A stretch of DNA of 64,000 nt from NCBI RefSeq assembly GCF_000003855.2, contig NW_003101674.1, positions 1,846,814 through 1,910,813 of the forward strand, read 5' to 3'. Below are positions 1 to 11,330 of the stretch, one piece after another. The position numbers were made by a program, and so were the translations under genes. Position 1 is the stretch's first letter. Every line of letters begins with the position of its first letter. This stretch comes from Blastomyces gilchristii SLH14081 (Eukaryota; Ascomycota; Eurotiomycetes; Onygenales; Ajellomycetaceae). A model generated the notes under the pieces. The model saw only the letters and a program-made list of their open reading frames with translations, made no database searches and was not told the origin of the DNA.

Positions 1-1968
1 CCGTCTCAACACCTCAACCCCTCGCTCCCTTGTATCATTTTACCCATGACCTTGATGAAAGTAACGTCTTCCAGGGGTTAGTTATCTTTTGTTCATCCAA
101 AAATTGGTTAAAAAGATGGAAGAAATCAATTATACCGAAGCGAAAAGGAAAAAATTGTCATGCCCGCATGCCCGCTGTCTCTTGTGACTTGAAACAATAA
201 TTTTGACGACAAACTTTTAAACATTCAGTTCGCTCACCCATATTGTTTGGTAATTTGTTTTATCTTCTTCCTGTTCTGTTTTGACTAGTTTTTCCCAACT
301 CTGGCATCGGATAATAAACGACGCTACTTTCCATCGATTCATCCTAGCATTTGAAGCCAACAAGCACGTTGCCAGCATGAATCCACCCAGCGTCAGCGTA
401 CTGCTTTTTTCCTCTGCATTTCCACGAACCCGGCTTTTACGCGGAAAATGTCACTCTACAGCGAATCGCCAAATTCTTCTTGTTGCAAAACCGGATACTT
501 TAGGTATCTTCCCATTCTTGGTCCCCCCCCAACCCCCCAAAAATCGATCGAGTTTCAAATCGTAATTGCCAATCGTGATGACTCCGTTACTTCGAAACCC
601 GTACCAAATAAACACATCTTAAAAAAATAAAAATAATCTCGAAAAAAATATGTTTTTAGTTACGCAGCCATTTACGTCCCCTCGCGAAAACAAGCATCAT
701 CCATCGCAATCCGGTTGAAACCCCAGATCTTGTTTTCCAATCTTTTTTTGTGATTTACCGCAATTTGTCTTTGTCACGCAACGAAATTGCATACCACAAT
801 TTGCCTGTTCCAGCTTTTTGTATCTTATTTTTTACTTGATGTGAAACGCCGTCTTGTCACTCCCAGACTTGGTGCAACTTTTGTCGTCCCTTCAGAGCGG
901 CCTATAGCGGCAGCTTCTGCACCTTGACCTCTATCTATGGGCTGCAAGTCGGGATGACTAGAAGCGGACACACTCAAGAGAACGCAGGAGGTGGGGTGGT
1001 GAGGTGGTGAGGATGAGAGGTCAGAGGGTATGTTTGTACTTGGAGATGGAGGGAAGAATTGCGCAGCCGCCTCATATTGCGGATGTTGGAAGGAGTGATT
1101 TTCTTTTCCTTTCTTGTGATGAGAATCGAGAAGGGGAAAGAAAAGAGGAATAGGGGAAGAAAAAAATAAAACCAAAAAACAGGGAAGATCCAGCCTGGTC
1201 AATTTAATTACTGCTGAATACACCCAAGCAAGGGCTAGTTAGTAACTTAGTTGACTTGGAAAGTTTTTTTTTTTTTTTGAAGTTCATGTCCTGCTTTGGT
1301 GGGCTCATGTATCTATTCATGTAGTTCAGAAGTAAGGTTAGTAATTCTCACTAGGTCACTCAAAAACAATTTCACATTCATGGACATGCATGAAACTTCC
1401 AGATTTTTTCACATGGTTTGAAATATCTTCATATACTTGTAGTCTGTGCTTCTCAGAGATTATTCTACTGTATGCTTTGATTTGGCTGGTTCTTCTTCTT
1501 CTTCTTACTCTTCATCCCACTCTTCTCAGATGTGTGGTTTGCTGTTTGTAAGCTCTCACACTTCTATTCCCATTCTCCTTTTTTTGCAGTGATGGTGTTA
1601 ACTAGAAGGGTATGCAAAATAACCATTCAGGGAAGAGTGCAAACTTGGAGACCCTCAGGATTCTCTCATCAATCAACAACAAGGAGGAGGAGAAGGCCCT
1701 TCGCGGAAAACAGTGTGATCAACAAGATTCCCCCTCATCAGAAGATTTGAATGCTTCCAGATCTCTGAGCTCACGCACCTTCTTCTTTTTTGTTTTCTTT
1801 TCCTTTTTTTGGGGGGGGTGGGTGGTGGCAGGGATGCCAGTCGCTATGAACTAACTAGGACTTGACTCAAAAGTCCGAAATAACGACTTCCAAAGGCCGA
1901 TGCCAGCAGTCGCAGAAAGATAACGTAATCAACAAGCTCATCTAACGCTCGTGTTGCTTTGTGTATAC
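1..1968. other. Low-copy flank outside the transposon block; no gene recognised
   Basis: This stretch has balanced composition with normal CC, GG and CG content, unlike everything to its right, and I see no similarity to the repeats in the window. It holds pyrimidine tracts, a T run near 1266-1279, a C-rich run near 525-537, a CTT repeat near 1494-1506 and a G run near 1811-1817. Short open frames exist on both strands (for example 825-1223 minus and 1532-1750 plus) but they are low-complexity, Ser/Pro/Phe-rich, and match no family I know. A GTAAGC...TTTGCAG pair near 1546-1590 could be an intron, but no coding frame joins across it. Best read as intergenic or UTR sequence at the edge of a gene-bearing region. 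Confidence 0.6.
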
Positions 1969-2214
1969 AGAAAACTTGAACCTTGCTAAGTGCGCCACTT
2001 GACCTCATTACATAATCATGACTCTGACCTCGCACAATACAGTAATAATCAGTTGGTAATTGACTTTCAACCTTTCAATTCACTCATTCATTCAGCTCAT
2101 CAATCAATCAAAGCATGTATAGACTATACCTGATTCATAATCAATTAAATGAACAGATAAATTTATATAGAATATAAACAGATATTTTACAGAATTTTAA
2201 AATATATCAAGATA
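1969..2214 (+). repeat. Family F terminal-inverted-repeat element, left part of copy F1
   Basis: The first 250 bp match 26773-27020 almost base for base apart from transitions, starting at AGAAAACTTG. The right part of the same copy resumes at 26197 after the 24-kb GypB-1 insertion; AAAAT at 2215-2219 and 26192-26196 is the insertion duplication. The family start (agaaaacttgaccttgctaa) is the inverted complement of the family end, so this is a TIR element. No coding frame is seen. It marks the left edge of the AT-rich block. Confidence 0.75.
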
Positions 2215-2218
2215 AAAA

Positions 2219-2900
2219 TGTGATTCAAAGATTGCTTAAGTCAGTGTAAACTGACTACTGAGACTATGAATTTCATATTTAATCTTATTTAATCTGATCT
2301 CATACATTTCTTAATATGAATTCTACTGAGACTAGTTATTAAAAAAACATGCAAAGTAACTATATATAAGATCTTAAAATGAAATCATGACTTGAAAAAA
2401 ATGAGAAAGTAGTCTTATTTAATCTTATTTAGTTTCATTCTTGATATAAAGTTACTATTTTTAGACATTTTAAGATTTTTTTTTAACTATTTTTAATTTT
2501 TTAAAAAGTAACACTTTTTGATAACATTTAAATAAGATTTAAAGTCATTTAAAGCAATAAAAATAATTTAAATTGAGAAGTAGAAATCATGATCTTATTT
2601 GAAAAATGTGATAAGAGTAGACAGTAAGTCTCACTGAGACAGTATAAAACTACTATTTAATGTTAAAACTGTGTAATAAGATCAGTTGAATTGATAATAA
2701 GACTATTAAAAAATCTGATTCTGGTCTCAGACACAGTTACATAGTCAGTCTAAGTCAGCGTATAATTACAGGCGTACACCGGCTTCTTATATACTATACG
2801 CTAAATTAATTGATGGCCGCTATAACTTCTTTTACATTTATAAGCAAGTTTCAAAGTAGCTGTGTTATTATTCAGCAGTTATATATTCTTCTGAATCACA
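2219..2900 (-). repeat. GypB-1 3' LTR, interrupted by MITE-1
   Basis: On the plus strand the LTR opens TGTGATTCAAAG, breaks at 2246, resumes at 2761 and ends CTGAATCACA at 2900. It aligns with the reverse complements of the LTRs at 3761-3931 and 30770-30937. It is more mutated than the 5' LTR: the palindrome GGCGTACGCC reads GGCGTACACC near 2771. The adjoining internal sequence, on the minus strand, is a purine tract (gatgagagagaa) that fits a polypurine tract. Confidence 0.85.
2247..2752 (+). mobile_element. MITE-1, 506-bp hAT-like MITE
   Basis: It begins TAAACTGACT and ends GTCAGTCTA, mutated versions of the family ends TAGACTGGCC and GGTCAGTCTA. The 8-bp target duplication is AGTCAGTG (2239-2246) and AGTCAGCG (2753-2760), differing by one transition. 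It has no open frame and is non-autonomous. It sits in the 3' LTR of GypB-1 and is one of the two most heavily mutated of six copies, with almost no GG, CC or CG left. Confidence 0.88.
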
Positions 2901-3271
2901 TTCTCTCTCATCAGATTCAGTCACACTTATATAATTATAACATACATTCTAGCTTCATGCAGATTAGTATGTTACTAGTGTTTATAATTATATAATCTAT
3001 TTCTGATTCAGTTAGTATTCTGTATACACTCTTACAAAGAAACTTTTACTATATTACATTACTTATTCACTAACTTTTCTCATTCTTCAATTATCTTCTT
3101 TATTATTATTATTATTAAATATTATTATTTTATTCAAGATTTCTATCTCTTCTTCTTCTATTCAATATCTTCTATCAGTTTATCTATTATATTATATATG
3201 TTTCTAGTAATGACTTTCTATTTCTATAACAAGTGTTATTATAGTGCTTATACTAAGTAGTTTATTAACAG
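2901..3271. other. GypB-1 pre-LTR block, LTR-proximal part
   Basis: This matches 54840-55213 in GypB-4 (same plus-strand orientation) and the reverse complement of the GypB-2 stretch near 17765-18130. It includes a short run of TTA/ATC repeats near 3102-3125. Short plus-strand frames are antisense to the element. It ends with the target duplication of MITE-2 (ATTAACAG, 3264-3271). The block resumes at 18287. Confidence 0.6.
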
Positions 3272-3760
3272 TAAACTAGCTGCTGAGATTATGAATTTCA
3301 TATTTAATCTCATTTAATCTGATCTTATACATTTCTTAGTATGAATTCTGCTGAGACTAGCTATTAAAAAAACATGCAAAATAACTATATATCAGATCTT
3401 AAAATAAAATCATAACTTGAAAAAAATAAGAAAGTAATTTCATTTAATCTCATTTAGTTTCATTCTTAGTATAAAGTTACTATTTTTAGACATTTTAAGG
3501 TTTTTTTTAGACTAGTTTTAATTTTTTAAAAAGTAATACTTTTTAATAACACTTAAATAAGATTTAAAGTCATTTAAAGTAATAAAAATAATTTAAATTA
3601 AGAAGTGAAAATCATTCTCTTATTTGAAAAATATAATAAAAGTAGATAGTAAGTCTTACTGAGACAGTATAAGACTACTATTTAATATTAAAACTATGTA
3701 ATGAGATCAGTTGAATTGATAATGAGACTATTAAAAAATCTAGTTCTGGTTTCAGACACG

Positions 3761-3931
3761 TGTGATTCGGAAGAACGTACGACTGAATAACACGGCCGCT
3801 TCCGAACACGCTTCCGAACGCGCGTACGAATGTAAAGGGGCTCTAGCGGCCACTAATTATTTAGATAATGTATATAAGAAGCCGGCGTACGCCTGTAATT
3901 ATACACTGACTTAAGCAACCTTTGAATCACA
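3761..3931 (+). repeat. GypB-2 5' LTR
   Basis: It runs from TGTGATTCGGAAG to CTTTGAATCACA. It keeps many CG dinucleotides (acggccgcttccg, gaacgcgcgtacg), whereas the gag sequence just inside it has almost none. It contains a TATA-like box and the palindrome GGCGTACGCC. The duplicated flank ACACG precedes it. This is the best preserved GypB LTR together with 63202-63369. Confidence 0.88.
3871..3893 (+). promoter_or_regulatory. TATA-like box and palindrome in GypB LTR
   Basis: TATATAAG at 3871-3878 is followed 5 bases later by the perfect 10-bp palindrome GGCGTACGCC (3884-3893). The same pair is seen in the 3' LTR (palindrome near 18208) and in GypB-4 (near 54692), and mutated by single transitions in other copies. 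A TATA box in the LTR is expected for the genomic transcript. The palindrome could be a protein-binding site; that part is inference. Confidence 0.5.
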
Positions 3932-3940
3932 TCTGATAGC

Positions 3941-4458
3941 ATGTTTAAAAACTGGTGAGAAGCACAGACTTCTTCAGAGTATGATAATTTCATATACAAA
4001 GTGATTTATAGTTATCATGTCAGTGTGATTCTAAAAATATTTCAAAAGATAGTATATGAAGAACAGTGAGCAGAAGAGTATCTGATTAATACTGCTTTAC
4101 TTATTAAAGAAAAACTTCACACTCAGATGAATGTTATATATCATATATAAATGAATGAGATATGAGAAAGAGAATGAAAGTAATAAACCAGATTCAAAGA
4201 AGTTTACTCTCTACTTAAAAGAAGAATAAAAAGAGAGATAATTATTATCAGAGTTGTACAATAATAACAGAAATTATATAATAATATAATAATATAATAA
4301 TAGACATTATATAATTAATAAGAAATCACTGAAATAAATATCTCTTTTAATTAATATAAACACTCTTCTCTGCTATCTGAACTGAAAGATATACAGAATC
4401 TCTCAGAGGGTTTACTCAAAGCAGTAAGAAAAGTAACTGAGATTATCAAATCAGAATT
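3941..4458 (+). pseudogene. GypB-2 gag, N-terminal fragment
   Basis: The probable start is ATG at 3941, the equivalent of ATG 30947 in GypB-3 and of 63192 (minus) in GypB-4; the GypB-4 frame opens M-S-K-K-P-V-R-S-A-G. Frameshifts and stops break it. A short AT-rich microsatellite (ATAATA repeats) lies near 4278-4303. The fragment ends at the GypA-1 target site GAAGC (4459-4463); gag resumes at 10234. It would encode the capsid part of the particle. Confidence 0.6.
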
Positions 4459-4463
4459 GAAGC

Positions 4464-4772
4464 TGTGGCGGGCTGCGCCCGATCAATCATATAGACTATT
4501 CCGTTACACTCCACAGATTCCAACCACTTCATTCTCGAATGCGTACGCTCTGATTCTCGGCCATTCTCAATTACTGATCCTCAGCCATTATGAATGCATA
4601 TAGATTCTTCCGCCCTGAAACTCCACTGCATACATCATCACATACATGTATAAATATTCACTTTAATTGCTGATTCTCATACTTTCTCTTTCTTTCCTTC
4701 TCTAATGTTTTTCTCTTTGTTATATAAGACCTATATATATTATACAAATCTATTCAGTGTAGGCCTCTTACA
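4464..4772 (+). repeat. GypA-1 5' LTR
   Basis: 309 bp, TGTGGCGGGC to CTCTTACA, with TATAAATA at 4649-4656 as the likely core promoter. It differs from the 3' LTR by transitions, with CG and CC in one matched by TG, CA or TC in the other. The first third keeps CGs. Confidence 0.92.
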
Positions 4773-5087
4773 CTAGAAAAATGTTTATTGTCTTCTTATT
4801 AGAAATGATTATTCATGTATTGTCTTTTCATTAGAAATGATTTTTCACTGAGATATCTGAATGTGTAAACAATGCATAAGAAATAGAGAAACAGTTAAAC
4901 AGTTAAGTGAACACTGAGTTCTCAGATAGAAGCTTACTTATCAGTTACTCTGACTCTGTAATAAGATCTTATAAAGAGAATATCAGTGAAAGACCTGAGA
5001 GTTCTGACACTCAGATGTATAAGATATTCATATAATTACACTTCTTCAGATTTCACAGATATCACATATCTGATAAATGATATAATT

Positions 5088-6269
5088 ATATCTAATGATA
5101 ATATGAGAGAATCTCTAAACATGAGTATAAATGCAGTGTCACAGTGACTCTGAGCAATATTGAAACTATAACAACAATAAATAGCTGATATGCATGCAAC
5201 TTAACAATGTCAATATGAAGAGATTCAATAATTATCATAATAAGAAACTCATGCAATTTCAACATCTATAGAATTAAATACAAAAGCACTGAAGAAATGC
5301 TTAGATGCTTCTACATATTTCAATACTTTCAATCTCACTCTCTACTTATCATGAAGAATGGAAATGCTTGTGAAACTGAGTGTAGATAAAGATGTCATCA
5401 GTTCATTAATCAATCAAGATTAATATATCAATGAATGATTGAAGAATTGCATGAAACAGAAGTTTCATTTATAAATGAAAGCATGTAAACCAGTGTTATA
5501 AACATCTGATAATATTATGAAATATCTTGATACTCTGTTCTGAGACACTGTTATACAACAGAAAGTATTAGATTAATTACAGAGTGTCTGACAGAGAAAC
5601 ACTTCTCTTACAATATTCATCTCTGACTTCAATATCAAAATTCTAGAAGCAGATAATCAATCTTGAGAGAATCAAATGAAGATTAGTATGCTTAAGAAGA
5701 TATTAACTTTCAAACTCTTACAGACTCTTATAAGTGTAGATAAAGATCAGACTTATAAAGACTTCTGCACACAGCTTCAGATATTGAATAATCATCTTAT
5801 CAAGCTCAAGAGTATATAGAACAGTGATAGAAGATGTTATATCTCAGTGATTTATATATTCACACTGAAGAATAACAATGATGTAGATGCTATGAATTAA
5901 GTAGACTTAAATATCTATACATAAGCAAGAGTCTTCACTGTCTCAACAGACTTCTGAGTTTCTGAAATCACTTCTGAAGAAGTCACTGATTGACATCAAT
6001 GAGAAGTGTGTATTAACTGTAACTGATTAGAGTATATTGCTTTCAACTGCTGATTAATCTACATATCTTCTCAATTGAGAGAAAGATCAGTGCCTTCTCA
6101 TTTAAAAGATAGATCAGTATCTGTTCATATCAATCACATTGCAGTGAAGAAAGATTCAGAAGATAACTATGAGAATGTCTCAGTGAAACAGAGAAAAGAT
6201 TAGCTTCTGTTTAAATTGATAAACAGAAGCTTGAAGAGGTCAGATAATAACAATTTGAAGAGAAAATAA
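5088..6269 (+). pseudogene. GypA-1 gag, with CCHC zinc knuckle
   Basis: The frame runs 393 codons to TAA at 6267-6269. The start codon reads ATA here but ATG in GypA-2 (34942). The nucleocapsid knuckle is at 6009-6050: C-I-N-C, four residues, then a position that is His in GypA-2 but Tyr here, four residues, C. A stop falls inside the knuckle. No length change has occurred, so the frame is intact apart from point stops. The 315-bp leader 4773-5087 between LTR and gag holds no other feature I can support. The product would be the structural Gag of virus-like particles. Confidence 0.8.
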
Positions 6270-6271
6270 CA

Positions 6272-9200
6272 ATGAATACAATTCTTATATCTACTATAAT
6301 TAATAACATGTATAATATGAAAGTCATGATAGACAGTGATCTATACTACTATGTAATAATTAAATCTTCAGTTGTAAGATATTATAATCTTCAGTGTATT
6401 CTCTTATTAAAATCTCAACTTCTTGCAGAATTCAATGATTTAAAAGATATTTGTATCTGTTATATAATGAAACTAAACATAGATGTCAGAGAATATCAGT
6501 GTGAAGACATCTACACATATGAAGTTAATAATCTTGATTATAATTTTATATTAGAACTTGTCTGACTATCTGAACAAGGCATCTTATTGAACACTTAAAA
6601 CAGGAGTTTAATATTTCCTAACAATGACAGAGTTCATGAGAATGATATTTATAAGACTATGAATCTGACACAGATCTCTGTCAACACCTATAAAATGCTC
6701 AGAAAAAGAAGTCACTGAAAGAATCACTGATAGCAGAATCATGTGTCAATCTATTTCATCAGTCTGATCAATATTAAAAGGACTCTAGAAAAGTTATCCT
6801 GTGTTATAATAACAGATTCTCATACAAAACTCTCTCAATAATATCATGAATATCTAGATATCTTTTAACAAGATAATACTACAAATATACCCCTCTTACA
6901 AGGCTCAGAAGTAGATCACAGTATCAAGTTAGAAAAGAAGAATGATAAGAACTCTGAGCTATCATGAGACCTTCTTTATAATATGTCTTGAGATGAACTC
7001 CTTCTTCTTCAGAAGACACTTAATAATCTGTTAAATAAGAGATTCATACATATTAGTAACGCTTCTGCTGCAGCTTCTATTCTCTTTGCAAAGAAATTAG
7101 ATGAAGAACTTCAATTCTGTGTAAATTATCAAGAATTGAATAGATTAACTAAGAAGAACTGCTATTCTTTATCTCTTATCAATGAAACTCTAGCTTGCAT
7201 TGAACAAGCTCAATGATTTATAAAACTAGATATCATCACTATGTTTTATAAAATTTATATTACTGAAGAAGATGAATGACTTACAGCATTCTGAATATAT
7301 TATGATCTCTTTGAATGAATAGTTACACTTTTTGAACTGGTCAATGCTCTCAGTACATTTCAGAAGTATATCAATTGAGCACTCTGAGATTTCCTTGATA
7401 AATTTGTATCTGTATATCTTGATAACATTCTCATCTTCACTGATGAGTTCTGAAAAGAATATCAAGAACATATACAAAGAATATTACAATAATTACAAGA
7501 AGCAGAACTATCAATAGATATTGATAAGTATGACTTTAAAGTCAAGAGTATTAAATATCTAGGTTTTATCATAGAAGCTGGCAAGGGAATTCAAATGAAT
7601 TCTGAGAAAGTCTCTGCTATTCTTGAATGAGAAGCTTCATGTACTGTGAAAGATGTATGAAGCTTCATCAGATTTACTAACTTTTATCAGTAATTTATAT
7701 AAAACTTCTCAGATATCATGAGATTATTTACAGAACTTATTAAGAAGAACTCAGTATTTCAGTGATCAGTGAATACTGAAGCTGCATTCACATAGATAAA
7801 GAAGATATTCATCAATATCTCTCTACTAATGACATTTAACTCTGATTGTGAAACAGTTGTTGAAGCTGACTTCTCTGACTATGTTACAGAGAGAGCTATA
7901 TTACAATATAATAATGAAGATGTCTTACAATCATGCATCTTCATGTCTAAGAAATTGAGTCTCACTGAATGCAACTATGAGATCTATGATAAGAAACCTC
8001 TTATAATTATACACTGTCTAGAAGAATGAGACTCTGAACTCTGAAGTATCTCTGAATTTGAGATAATCACAGATTATAAGAATCTCAAGTACTTCATAAC
8101 TATCTGTAAACTTATTAAATAACAGATACAATGATCTGAGTTCTTAAGCTACTTTCATTTTAAAATACACTATCATTTCAGCAGCCAGAACTCAATGACA
8201 GATGCTCTCTCATAATAAGAGTAAGATATGCCTTTCAATGTAACAGACACCTGTTAAATGAACTGAGAACATTAGCTTCTAGATCTGAAGATATTAGTTG
8301 ATCAAGATGAAATAACTCATAACACTATACATACTTCTCTGATTAGAACACCCTCTCTCTGAACTGTCACTGACACTGATACCGACACTGACACTGATAC
8401 TGACACTGACACTGATATCTCAACTTCTTCTAAATCTACACTGAATGAATTATGATATGTAACAGCTCAAACTGATGAACTTCTTCAAGCACTCACTAAA
8501 GCAGTATATTAAGAAGCACTCTGATTCCTCTCAGAACTACATATAAGAACTGGCATCTCAGAATGCTTAATCAATAATAATAATACTCTATAGTTCTGTA
8601 AGTGATGTTGAGTTCTCTACTTTGAACTCTTATACACTCAGATAATACAAGAGATGTATAATTTGTATATGATTAGTTATTCAGGTCATGAATAACTGTA
8701 TTAAATAATCTCTCAGAAGTTCTACTAGTCTGAGATATCAAACAGTATCAGACATTTTGTCTGAAACTGTAATTATTGTTTCTTCATCATCTTATGAAAG
8801 AACTGTAGAAAAGGCCTGCTGAAACTGCTTGATATCTCTGATAGAATCTAGTAAGATATGATAATTGACTTCACTGTTAATCTCTCTGAGAGTAAGAACT
8901 GTAAGAATGTTCTGATTATTGTGAATCAATTGAGTAAGAGTGTTATATTGAAACTCTGTGATAAGATGAATACTGAACAAGTTACTGAAGCTTTTCTAAG
9001 AAGCTTGTTCTATCAGATGTATGAATTACTGAGATCTATAGTCTTGAATCAGAGCTGTTAATTTGTGAGCACTCTTTGAACAAGAATCTGTCAAGTTCTT
9101 AAGATTATACACTGTTTATTAACTATCTATCGCTCTGAGACTGATAATGCATCAGAATGAATAATTCAGACTGTAAAGAATTATCTTTATAAGTTCTGTA

Positions 9201-9919
9201 ATCATTTATAATATAATTGATATGACCTTCTTCTACATGCAGAGATTGCTATTAACAGTCAAGACACTGTTTTAACAGATATAAGCTCATTCTTTCTTAC
9301 ACATGAATACTACATGAAAGTGTTAAATCTTCTAGAGATCACACAGTTCACATTGAACCTCTGCAGTCTGATTCAGATCACTGATAATATAGTAATGAAG
9401 CTTCAAGATGCTCACAACTGAGCAGAGACCTTTATGACAATCATGAAACAAGATCAAGAAGATTGAATCAACATCTGACAGAATTCTGCAGAGCAGTATA
9501 AGATAGAAGATCTTGTATAATTGAATCTCAAGAACATATAAATCACACATTTATCTTATACACTAGATTATCATCACATCAGATATAAAGTGATAGAAGT
9601 TCTAGATAGTCACAACTACTGTCTTAACATATTATCAGAGATTTATAATGTCTTTCACATAAGTTTGCTCTGCTGCACTGTCACTGATTCATTCTCTTCT
9701 CAACTAACTTCTGACTGACAATTGCCAGGGATCATAGAAGAAGATAATGAGCTTGAGTGAGAGATTGAAGATATTCTCAATAAGAGATCACACAGCTGCA
9801 GCTGATAATATCTTGTGAAATGAGTCAGCTATAATCAACTGATCTGAACTCTGAGTTTCATATTATCTGAAACAGTGACTCTTGACTGATGAGAACTACT
9901 TCTGAAAAGAGAGGACTAA
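6272..9919 (+). pseudogene. GypA-1 pol: protease-RT-RNase H-integrase-chromodomain
   Basis: One frame of 1215 codons without indels, in the -1 frame relative to gag, ending at TAA 9917-9919 directly against the 3' LTR. Protease: D-S-D at 6332-6340, where GypA-3 keeps D-S-G. RT: F-I-K-L-D near 7217-7231 and Y-L-D-N at 7415-7426 (from YLDD). RNase H: V-E-A-D-F-S-D near 7859-7879. Integrase: C-N-Y-C at 8768-8779, then catalytic-region D at 8867 (D-F-T-V-N) and D at 9143. Chromodomain: 9755-9895, with W-E-I-E-D-I-L and Y-L-V-K-W. Stops are mostly TGA where Trp or Arg is expected, plus TAA/TAG for Gln. The tail doubles as polypurine tract (gaaaagagagga). Confidence 0.9.
8366..8416 (+). repeat. Short tandem repeat coding Thr-Asp in GypA-1 pol
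   Basis: Units of GACACT, GATACT and GACACC repeat about eight times and would read (Thr-Asp)n between RNase H and integrase. GypA-2 has a single unit at the matching place (near 45995-46010), so this is an expansion private to this copy. It is in frame. Confidence 0.75.
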
Positions 9920-10228
9920 TGTGGCGGGCTGTGCCTGATCAATCATATAGACTATTCTGTTACACTTCACAGATTTCAATCACTTCATTCTCAAATATGT
10001 ACACTCTGATTCTCAGTCATTCTCAATTGCCAATTCTCAGCTGCTATGAACACATATAGATTCTTCCACTCTGAAACTTCACTGTGTATGCCACTACATA
10101 CATGTATAAATATTCACTTCAATTGCTGATTCTCACACTTTCTCTTTCTTTCCTTCTCTAACGTTTTTCTCTTTGTTATATAAGACCTATATATATTATA
10201 CTGATCTATTCGGTGTAGGCCTCTTACA
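9920..10228 (+). repeat. GypA-1 3' LTR
   Basis: 309 bp, TGTGGCGGGC to CTCTTACA, followed by the target duplication GAAGC. TATAAATA at 10105-10112. It is more mutated than the 5' LTR in its first half (for example ctgtgcctga against ctgcgcccga). Confidence 0.92.
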
Positions 10229-10233
10229 GAAGC

Positions 10234-11330
10234 TCTGTACGTGTACAAGAATTCTAAATGAAATTGAGGCCTTGTGTACATAGTGACAGACTGATATAAA
10301 AGTCAAACAACAATTGTCATTCACTGTAAATCAAGTATTAAATATAAAGAGCTTCATTAATGCAATCATTATCATTAATAAGAATAGAGAAAACCAGATC
10401 TTAGATCTGCAGTGAAAGATTGAATATTTACACAGATAGATAGATAACTATACTGAATCTGAAAATCTCATCATAATTATTCACAACCTCTTCAGAAGTG
10501 TACACATCATCAGAGACTGCTGTGTAAAATAAGAATCTGAGTATGAAATATATCAAGCTGAGAGATCTGCTGAAGTCATTAAGCTTTAATAATAATCAAA
10601 AAAATAATGCTGCAATCAGCTGACAAAGTCAGATATAATTATATTATTGAATTGAACACAAACTTACAGATAGATAGTTAACAGAATTTCAACAAGTCTT
10701 AAGATCTGCTGCATTTCTACACAGAAAAGTGAAGTCATTATAAATAACTGATAAAAAGATGAATTCTGCAGACTCAGAGTGATATTTATTCTTATAAATA
10801 TGAAATAAGTTTTTCAAATGAATCTTGCACAACTTTGAGAAAGTGAATGTATAAGATAAGTATTATAAATACTTTACTAAGTGTAGATAAGTAAGTGATC
10901 TTACATCATACTTCACACACTTCAGTTTACACTATCTTGTATTAAATGAAAAGCTTTTAATATCTTTCTATTTATAGATCTTCATTGATGATCTTACATC
11001 TGAGTTGAGAGTGAAATGAAAATGCTTAACCTTATAATCAGACACAGTGAAAGAAGTATACAATATTCTTATTATACAGAAACAAGTGAGTCAATTGTAA
11101 TAGAAAATACTGCAATCAAGTATATCTCAGCAGAGAACAGATAATCAGACCTCTATAATACAAGTCATATACTCAGATACAATGAATCTAGATTTGAATG
11201 TCATTACTAAAGCACTGAATTCTCTGAAAAAGAAATTCTCTGAGTGAAAATCTTGATATTATAAGCATTGAGCTTACTTTAACTGCAGATGCCAGAATCA
11301 TGATGCAAAGAATTACATATAGTGTGTACA
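10234..11330 (+). pseudogene. GypB-2 gag, C-terminal fragment with zinc knuckle
   Basis: It continues the gag broken at 4458; GypB-3 shows the uninterrupted version around 31430-31570. The knuckle lies at 11275-11316 and reads [Y]-F-N-C, four residues, H, four residues, [Y], where both bracketed residues are Cys in other copies (first Cys in GypB-3 and GypB-4, last Cys in GypB-3). So the ancestral motif is C-x2-C-x4-H-x4-C. TGA, TAA and TAG stops are scattered throughout. Confidence 0.8.

Larger units (their letters stand above)
4464..10228 (+). mobile_element. GypA-1: complete Ty3/gypsy chromodomain retrotransposon (dead)
   Basis: It is flanked by GAAGC at 4459-4463 and 10229-10233, with two 309-bp LTRs (TGTGGCGGGC...CTCTTACA). 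The empty site can be read in GypB-3 near 31495-31515, which runs on without interruption. Inside are gag (5088-6269) and pol (6272-9919) in the -1 frame, in the order protease, RT, RNase H, integrase, chromodomain. This order plus the chromodomain defines a chromovirus-type gypsy element. It is the only uninterrupted GypA copy here. In-frame stops, mainly TGA, make it non-functional. Confidence 0.93.

Noticed and set aside
825..1223. 132-codon minus-strand ORF in the left flank as a gene
   Set aside because: Low-complexity Ser/Pro/Phe/Leu-rich sequence that reflects pyrimidine tracts; no motif, no start context, no intron structure to extend it.
1532..1854. Two overlapping plus-strand ORFs near 1532-1854 as exons
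   Set aside because: A GTAAGC...TTTGCAG pair exists but splicing leads straight to a stop, and the frames contain runs of Arg or Phe from simple sequence.
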